Shown piece by piece: positions 6,721 through 10,483 of a stretch of 10,483 bases of DNA; the first letter of the stretch is position 1, and each line of letters opens with the position of its first letter. The translations under genes were made by a program, and so were the position numbers. The stretch comes from Acidobacteriota bacterium (GTDB lineage: Bacteria; Acidobacteriota; Terriglobia; Acidiferrales; UBA7541). The stretch lies in NCBI GenBank assembly GCA_003161495.1, contig PMOP01000220.1, positions 1-10,483 of the forward strand, read 5' to 3'. Under the pieces are notes generated by a model. That model was not told the origin of the DNA, ran no database searches, and was given only the letters and a program-made list of their open reading frames with translations.

Positions 6721-7656
6721 GTGAACGACACGATGAAGTTCCCGCCACAAATCGCAATGGTCCTCGCAACGCTGCTGGCGCTGTTGCCCAACCTTTCTGG
6801 CGATTTTGTCCACGCTGCATTGGCTGCTCAAAAGGATTCGGATACCAAAGCCGTTGCCCCGGCCGGGCAAATCCCCGTTGCGCTTCCCAAGGGCAAAAAG
6901 CTGATCCTGAAAGATGGGACGTTTCAACTGGCGCGCGAGTATACGGTGGAAGGAGACCGGGTGCGCTACTGGAGTGTCGAGCGCTCGCAGTGGGAAGAAA
7001 TTCCTGCGAACCTGGTGGACTGGGACGCCACGCACAAGTCCGATGCGGAACAAGCCGACCGCGACGCGGAACTCAAAACGAAAATCCACGCCTCCCAACT
7101 CGCCCAGCTTACCAAGGACATTGACGTCGACCGCAGCCTGGAAATCAAGCCGGGATTATTTCTGCCGGACGCGGTCGGTTTCTACGCGCTCGACCGAGAC
7201 AAACTCGTTCGCGAAATGAAGCAGAGCACCGCGGAAATCAAGACGTCGACGGGCCGCGAAGTCGAAAAAATCCTGAGCGGCGTATCGATGATCCCGAGCA
7301 AGAAAATCATGGATATTCCCGGCGAGCGAGCGGCCATGCGCCTTACGACGGCCGAACCCGAATTTTTCATGCGCCCGGCCGATTCGCGCGAGCCGCGCTT
7401 CCGGTTGCTTCGCGCGCAAATCAAGGGCGGCCGCCGCATCCTCGACAACATCAGCGTCCACTTCACGGGCGAGGAAAAACACAACGCCACCGAAATGGAA
7501 ATTCAAACGTGGACTCCCGCCACCGGAGTCTTCCGCTACACGGTCGACGAGCGCCTTGAGCCCGGCGAATACGCCTTCGTCGAAATGACCGATGAAGGCG
7601 CCAGCGGCTACGTCTGGGATTTTGGAATCGATGCGCCGGGAACAAAAGAAAAATAA
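6721..7656 (+). CDS. Secreted/periplasmic protein of unknown function
   Basis: This 311-residue protein starts at GTG 6721, with AGGAAG at 6708-6713 7 bases away; the in-frame ATG at 6733 is 19 bases from that site and is less likely. Residues 6-35 form a signal peptide (Lys, then IAMVLATLLALLPNL) with a likely cut after ALA at 33-35. The mature part begins with a small beta-rich region, KKLILKDGTFQL...DRVRYWSVER...WEEIPANLVDWDAT (59-104), then a charged helical stretch rich in Asp, Lys and Gln (105-135). A second beta-rich domain (about 142-306) follows, ending in LEPGEYAFVEM...YVWDFGIDAP. There are no cysteines and no catalytic motif I can name. I suspect a conserved acidobacterial family but cannot confirm it. 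It is exported and probably soluble; neighbours give no clear partner. Confidence 0.8.
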   Translation: MNDTMKFPPQIAMVLATLLALLPNLSGDFVHAALAAQKDSDTKAVAPAGQIPVALPKGKKLILKDGTFQLAREYTVEGDRVRYWSVERSQWEEIPANLVDWDATHKSDAEQADRDAELKTKIHASQLAQLTKDIDVDRSLEIKPGLFLPDAVGFYALDRDKLVREMKQSTAEIKTSTGREVEKILSGVSMIPSKKIMDIPGERAAMRLTTAEPEFFMRPADSREPRFRLLRAQIKGGRRILDNISVHFTGEEKHNATEMEIQTWTPATGVFRYTVDERLEPGEYAFVEMTDEGASGYVWDFGIDAPGTKEK

Positions 7657-7749
7657 TTGTTGTACGGGAAAAGCGTTTCGGGATTGGGAATTAGGCTGCT
7701 ACACGATTGAGGGATCTTTAACTGTTCAGGTCAGATCGGTCCGCCAGAT

Positions 7750-8109
7750 TCAACGGCTTCGCGATTTTTCAGGTCGTTTTTTGATTTTGCCAAATTGGGG
7801 AGCTGCACTTTTTGCCGGTTTACTCTCTTCGCCAGCACCTTGTTCGTGTGGCGCCAGATCTGGAGGGAGTTCATCCTGCCGCTCCGGGGGTTTCCCCCTC
7901 CCGGAACGACCCAGGATCCGCATCGTTTCCGAGCGCTCAGCCCGGCGAATTCGCTCCTGAAAATACTCTTCCGTCCGCATAGCGGAAAGCTTCTCCGCCA
8001 GCGCGACATTAATCAGCTGATTCAGTGCTACCCCTTCCGATTCCGCCACCTTGCGCGCTTCTTCCATCAATGAAGGTTGTAGCCGCAACGCAAAATTATT
8101 TCTTCTCAT
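7750..8109 (-). CDS. Ribbon-helix-helix (HicB/Arc/CopG-like) putative antitoxin
   Basis: The 119-residue protein starts at ATG 8109, overlapping the PIN gene stop by 4 bp (ATGA), with AGGA at 8123-8120. Residues 1-45 fit a ribbon-helix-helix DNA-binding domain: a short strand RNNFALRLQ, helix PSLMEEARKVAESEG, then VALNQLINVALAEKL. This is the form seen in HicB-, Arc- and CopG-type antitoxins. The rest (about 50-119) is charged and rich in Arg, Lys, Glu and Pro, probably disordered, and could wrap the partner nuclease. It likely represses the module by binding the palindrome upstream of the PIN gene and neutralises the PIN protein. The antitoxin role is inferred from domain plus overlap with the PIN gene. 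The tail is longer than in simple RHH antitoxins. Confidence 0.8.
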   Translation of the reverse strand: MRRNNFALRLQPSLMEEARKVAESEGVALNQLINVALAEKLSAMRTEEYFQERIRRAERSETMRILGRSGRGKPPERQDELPPDLAPHEQGAGEESKPAKSAAPQFGKIKKRPEKSRSR

Positions 8110-8543
8110 GGGTTCAACATCCTCATCCGGACCAGCGCTTCCCTTGGCAAAATCACAGCACAATTGAATTGTATCCCGGCATCTTCAAAATCGCGCTGGT
8201 TGAACGTCACAATGGCATCGGCGTTTCCATTCACAGCGGTTTCAAGAACCATGTCATCATTTGCATCGGATAGTCTCGGCCGCCACCGAAACGCAAGCCT
8301 TACTTGCCTTGCCACAGACGCCAGATCGTCCAGAACACTTGCGACTTCTTCCGCGTTTAACCCACAGGCGGCCAAATGTTCATGGCGGCTAAGAACTGCC
8401 TCGTATTCGAGCATGAGGGGGACAGAAAGCAAAATCTCAAAACGAAGGTCCAATGGGCCAAGCAACAGTTGGCGCGATGCGCCTTGATCGCTCCGAAAGG
8501 CCGCAACGAGTACATCCGTATCGAGCACATAGGAAGCTCTCAC
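8106..8543 (-). CDS. PIN-domain nuclease, putative toxin of a toxin-antitoxin pair
   Basis: This 145-residue protein fits the PIN family typical of toxin components (about 130-145 aa). Acidic residues sit where the metal site is expected: Asp8 (YVLDTDVLVAAF), Glu46/Glu48 (LMLEYEAVL), Asp96/Asp97 (DANDDMVLETAV), and Asp109 or Asp118 (ADAIVTFNQRDF). PIN toxins are Mg-dependent ribonucleases cutting tRNA, rRNA or mRNA; the target here is unknown. The start is GTG 8543, only 1 base after an AGG and about 2 bases after the predicted transcript start, so translation may be leaderless. A later GTG at 8528 would remove the first strand residues. The stop overlaps the RHH gene (ATGA), so toxin precedes antitoxin, the reverse of the usual order. 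The promoter lies in the end of the kinase gene. Confidence 0.88.
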   Translation of the reverse strand: MRASYVLDTDVLVAAFRSDQGASRQLLLGPLDLRFEILLSVPLMLEYEAVLSRHEHLAACGLNAEEVASVLDDLASVARQVRLAFRWRPRLSDANDDMVLETAVNGNADAIVTFNQRDFEDAGIQFNCAVILPREALVRMRMLNP

Positions 8544-8551
8544 ACCTAATC

Positions 8552-8580
8552 ATGATATTGCATGCAATATCAACCGTCAA
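8552..8580 (-). promoter_or_regulatory. Promoter of the PIN/RHH module
   Basis: On the minus strand TTGACG (8580-8575) and TATCAT (8557-8552) are separated by exactly 17 bases, a good sigma-70-type promoter. The expected transcript start (about 8545) is essentially at the GTG of the PIN gene. The -35 box lies inside the last codons of the upstream kinase gene. Confidence 0.6.
8553..8572. promoter_or_regulatory. Perfect 20-bp palindrome, likely operator
   Basis: TGATATTGCATGCAATATCA is a perfect palindrome, AT-rich within a GC-rich region. It fills most of the promoter spacer and covers five of the six -10 bases of the PIN/RHH promoter. A dimeric RHH protein binding here would block RNA polymerase, the usual autoregulation of toxin-antitoxin operons. 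Its kinase-side end is the kinase TGA stop codon. Confidence 0.7.
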
Positions 8581-10483
8581 GGGCTCGATTGTCTTTGGCT
8601 TTAGACGAGATTTTCTTTGGCTGGAAAACGGCGGCGGGAGACGGCGATTCGTTCAGCAGTGCGAGCAACTCCGCGATGCGGAACGGTTTCTGCAGGAAGC
8701 AGTTGCCGTCGCGTCGAGCCTGTTCGCCGATGGAGGCATCGAGCAGGTCGCCGGTCATGAAGATAAAAAGCGGGCGCGGGCCGCTCCGGAGCGCCAGTTT
8801 TTCCATGATGCGGGCGTGAAGATCGAATCCGGAAACCACTTTTCCGGAGGCAGCCTCCAGATTCAAATCGCACAGGATCACATCGTACGAATTTCGGGTG
8901 GCAAGTTCGAGCGCTCGTTCGGAAGAGGCGGCGCGATCCACCAGGCAGCCGCGCGTGCTCAGGCTTTCCGTCACAAGTTCCAGAATGCTTTCTTCGTCAT
9001 CGACAACCAGAATTTTCTTTCGTGCCAGCGGCGAGGCGGGCGGCGTGGGAGTCTCCGCGCGGGCTGCGTTCACCGCAGGCGCGGCGGGGTCGGCAAGCGC
9101 CACGGATTCCGTGCAAACCGGCAGGGACACGGTGAAGACCGAGCCGCCATCGGGCAGCGGCTGCGCGGAAATATCGCCGTTGTGCTCTCGAATAATCGCC
9201 ATGCAGATGCTGAGGCCGAGTCCTGTGCCGCGGCCGGGACGCTTCGTCGTGAAAAATGGATCAAAAATGCGCGGCAGCAATTCACGGCGGATGCCGACGC
9301 CATCATCCTGAAAAGTGATCAGCACGCGGTCGCCGACGACTCCCAGGCGAATCTTCAACGTGCCGCGTTCACGCACTTCGCGAATGGCCTGCTCGGCATT
9401 CACGATAAGGTTCAGGAAAACCTGCGTGAGCTGATTGGGATCGCCCGATACGGTGGGAAGATCGGGACGTGCGACCAGGTCCACCTGAATATGATTCGTG
9501 CGTAGCGAATGTTCGTGGAGCTGAAGAGTGCGTTGCAGCAAGTCCGGCAAATGAAGCAGCGTGGTGCGCGGCGTCGAAGGACGCGAAAAGACCAGCAAGC
9601 TCTGCACAATGTGCGCTGCACGTCGAGCCTGGCGGTGAGCAAGATCCAGCTGGTGGCACGCGTGTTCGTCGGTGGACTGATCGCGCAGCAGTTCGGTGAC
9701 ACCCAGAATTGCGGTCAGCGGATTATTCAGTTCGTGCGCAACGCCGGCGATCATCTGCCCCATGGCGGCAAGGCGCTCGGACTGAATGACTTGTTGCTGG
9801 AGCCGTTGCTGGTCCGTAATGTCGCGCGCGGATGCGATGACGCCAGTGATGGATCCTGTCTCGTCATGCAGCGGTCGAGCGGAGGCGCGGAAGACGCGCC
9901 ACGCACCGTTCTTATGCTGCGTGCGGTATTCTATCTGGCCCTCGGAGAGACGCTTGAAAATCAAATCGTCGAACAGTTCGAGCATCGCGGCGCGGTCCGA
10001 CGGATCCGTGCGGCCCCCCATCCTCTTCCCGATTAATTCCTCAGGGCGGAAACCCAGGATGTCAAAAATCTGGGGGCTGACAAAGGTATAGCGCGCTTCG
10101 CTATCGAGAGCGATGACCAGGTCAGGAAAGCTGTCCATGAGGCGGCCCGCGAATTCCTGTTCGCGGTGGAGGCGGCGCTCCATTTCGCGCTGCTCGGTGA
10201 CATCCACAAACGTACCCTGGTAGCGCACAAATTTTCCGGCCGCGTCGCGGATCGCCGCCGTAGTGTGCACCGCAACCACATCGCGCCCCTCATGGCAGTG
10301 CCTTAGCGTGATCTCATGAGCGCGCAAGAATCCCAAATCGTTCAGTTGTTTTTGTTCTTCCGCGCGAATTTCCGGATTGCGGTACAGGGTTGCGATTTCG
10401 CGGTTCAGCAAGTCTTCTTTGGTATCGAAGCCGAGAATTTGCGCCAGCGCCGGGTTGACCTCGGTAATCCGGTCGTCCGCGGA
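8570..10483 (-). CDS. Hybrid sensor histidine kinase PAS-PAS-HisKA-HATPase-REC (5' end cut off)
   Basis: The frame is open to the window edge; an internal TTG at 10411 is not the start, because the PAS sequence continues upstream (ITEVNPALAQILGFDTKEDL). There are 637 visible residues, numbered from the edge. PAS 1 runs to about 100 (ending GTFVDVTEQREMERRL) and PAS 2 covers 108-222 (DSFPDLVIALDS...ARDITDQQRL). The dimerisation domain has the phospho-His250 in VAHELNNPLTAILG. The ATPase domain has an N box (NLIVNAEQAI, Asn358/Asn362), a G1 box DDGVGI (393-398) and a G2 box GRGTGLGLS (417-425). After an Ala/Pro-rich linker comes a receiver with Asp495/Asp496, phospho-acceptor Asp539 (VILCDLNL), Thr577 and Lys599 (LQKPF). 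All key residues are present. No membrane segment is visible, so a soluble sensor is likely. The H box style is NtrB-like. No separate response regulator is adjacent; the output partner is unknown. Confidence 0.95.
   Translation of the reverse strand, partial: SADDRITEVNPALAQILGFDTKEDLLNREIATLYRNPEIRAEEQKQLNDLGFLRAHEITLRHCHEGRDVVAVHTTAAIRDAAGKFVRYQGTFVDVTEQREMERRLHREQEFAGRLMDSFPDLVIALDSEARYTFVSPQIFDILGFRPEELIGKRMGGRTDPSDRAAMLELFDDLIFKRLSEGQIEYRTQHKNGAWRVFRASARPLHDETGSITGVIASARDITDQQRLQQQVIQSERLAAMGQMIAGVAHELNNPLTAILGVTELLRDQSTDEHACHQLDLAHRQARRAAHIVQSLLVFSRPSTPRTTLLHLPDLLQRTLQLHEHSLRTNHIQVDLVARPDLPTVSGDPNQLTQVFLNLIVNAEQAIREVRERGTLKIRLGVVGDRVLITFQDDGVGIRRELLPRIFDPFFTTKRPGRGTGLGLSICMAIIREHNGDISAQPLPDGGSVFTVSLPVCTESVALADPAAPAVNAARAETPTPPASPLARKKILVVDDEESILELVTESLSTRGCLVDRAASSERALELATRNSYDVILCDLNLEAASGKVVSGFDLHARIMEKLALRSGPRPLFIFMTGDLLDASIGEQARRDGNCFLQKPFRIAELLALLNESPSPAAVFQPKKISSKAKDNRALDG

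Noticed and set aside
8453..9505. Long plus-strand open frame opposite the kinase
   Set aside because: Shadow of the receiver and ATPase domains; it also crosses the PIN promoter and lacks a ribosome site.
10409..10411. TTG as start of the histidine kinase
   Set aside because: The same frame continues to the window edge with a good PAS sequence, so the gene starts outside the window.

Overview
The window looks like a chromosomal segment of a GC-rich soil-type bacterium, most probably an acidobacterium (Acidobacteriota). This is inferred from three things: the mix of genes, the short TTGTAGCG...CGCTACAA palindromic repeats, and two 'hypothetical' proteins of a style I associate with that phylum. 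No rRNA or other marker gene fixes the taxonomy.

Layout. (1) 1-2256, plus strand: the 3' part of a gluconate 2-dehydrogenase subunit 3 family gene overlaps by 4 bp (ATGA) a GMC-family flavoprotein dehydrogenase carrying a four-cysteine loop. The pair ends at a good intrinsic terminator and should form a membrane-linked sugar or sugar-acid dehydrogenase. (2) 2247-3866, minus strand, convergent: an ExeA/GspA-like AAA+ ATPase with a possible N-terminal membrane segment and a long acidic, proline-rich linker. (3) 3867-4210: an intergenic stretch with degenerate repeat pieces and an extended -10 promoter for gatC. (4) 4211-5952, plus strand: gatC and gatA, two of the three subunits of the tRNA-dependent amidotransferase GatCAB, overlapping by GTGA; gatB is not in the window. 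(5) 5947-6361: a 69-bp REP-like element whose first bases supply the gatA stop codon, then a leader with a sigma-54-like promoter and a perfect 14-bp tandem duplication. (6) 6362-6580: a 72-aa HTH/excisionase-like small protein. (7) 6721-7656: a secreted or periplasmic protein of unknown function. (8) 7750-8543, minus strand: a PIN-domain nuclease gene followed, with ATGA overlap, by a ribbon-helix-helix protein. This is a likely toxin-antitoxin module with the toxin gene first. (9) 8570-10483, minus strand, running off the window: a PAS-PAS-HisKA-HATPase-REC hybrid histidine kinase.

No dramatic new system is evident. The most unusual signal is at the kinase/PIN junction. A perfect 20-bp palindrome there contains the kinase stop codon and fills the spacer and most of the -10 of a TTGACG-17-TATCAT promoter, which would give a nearly leaderless PIN mRNA. 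This looks like a compact autoregulatory switch. The sigma-54-like promoter of the small HTH gene and the REP-like element fused to the gatA stop codon are the next most interesting items.
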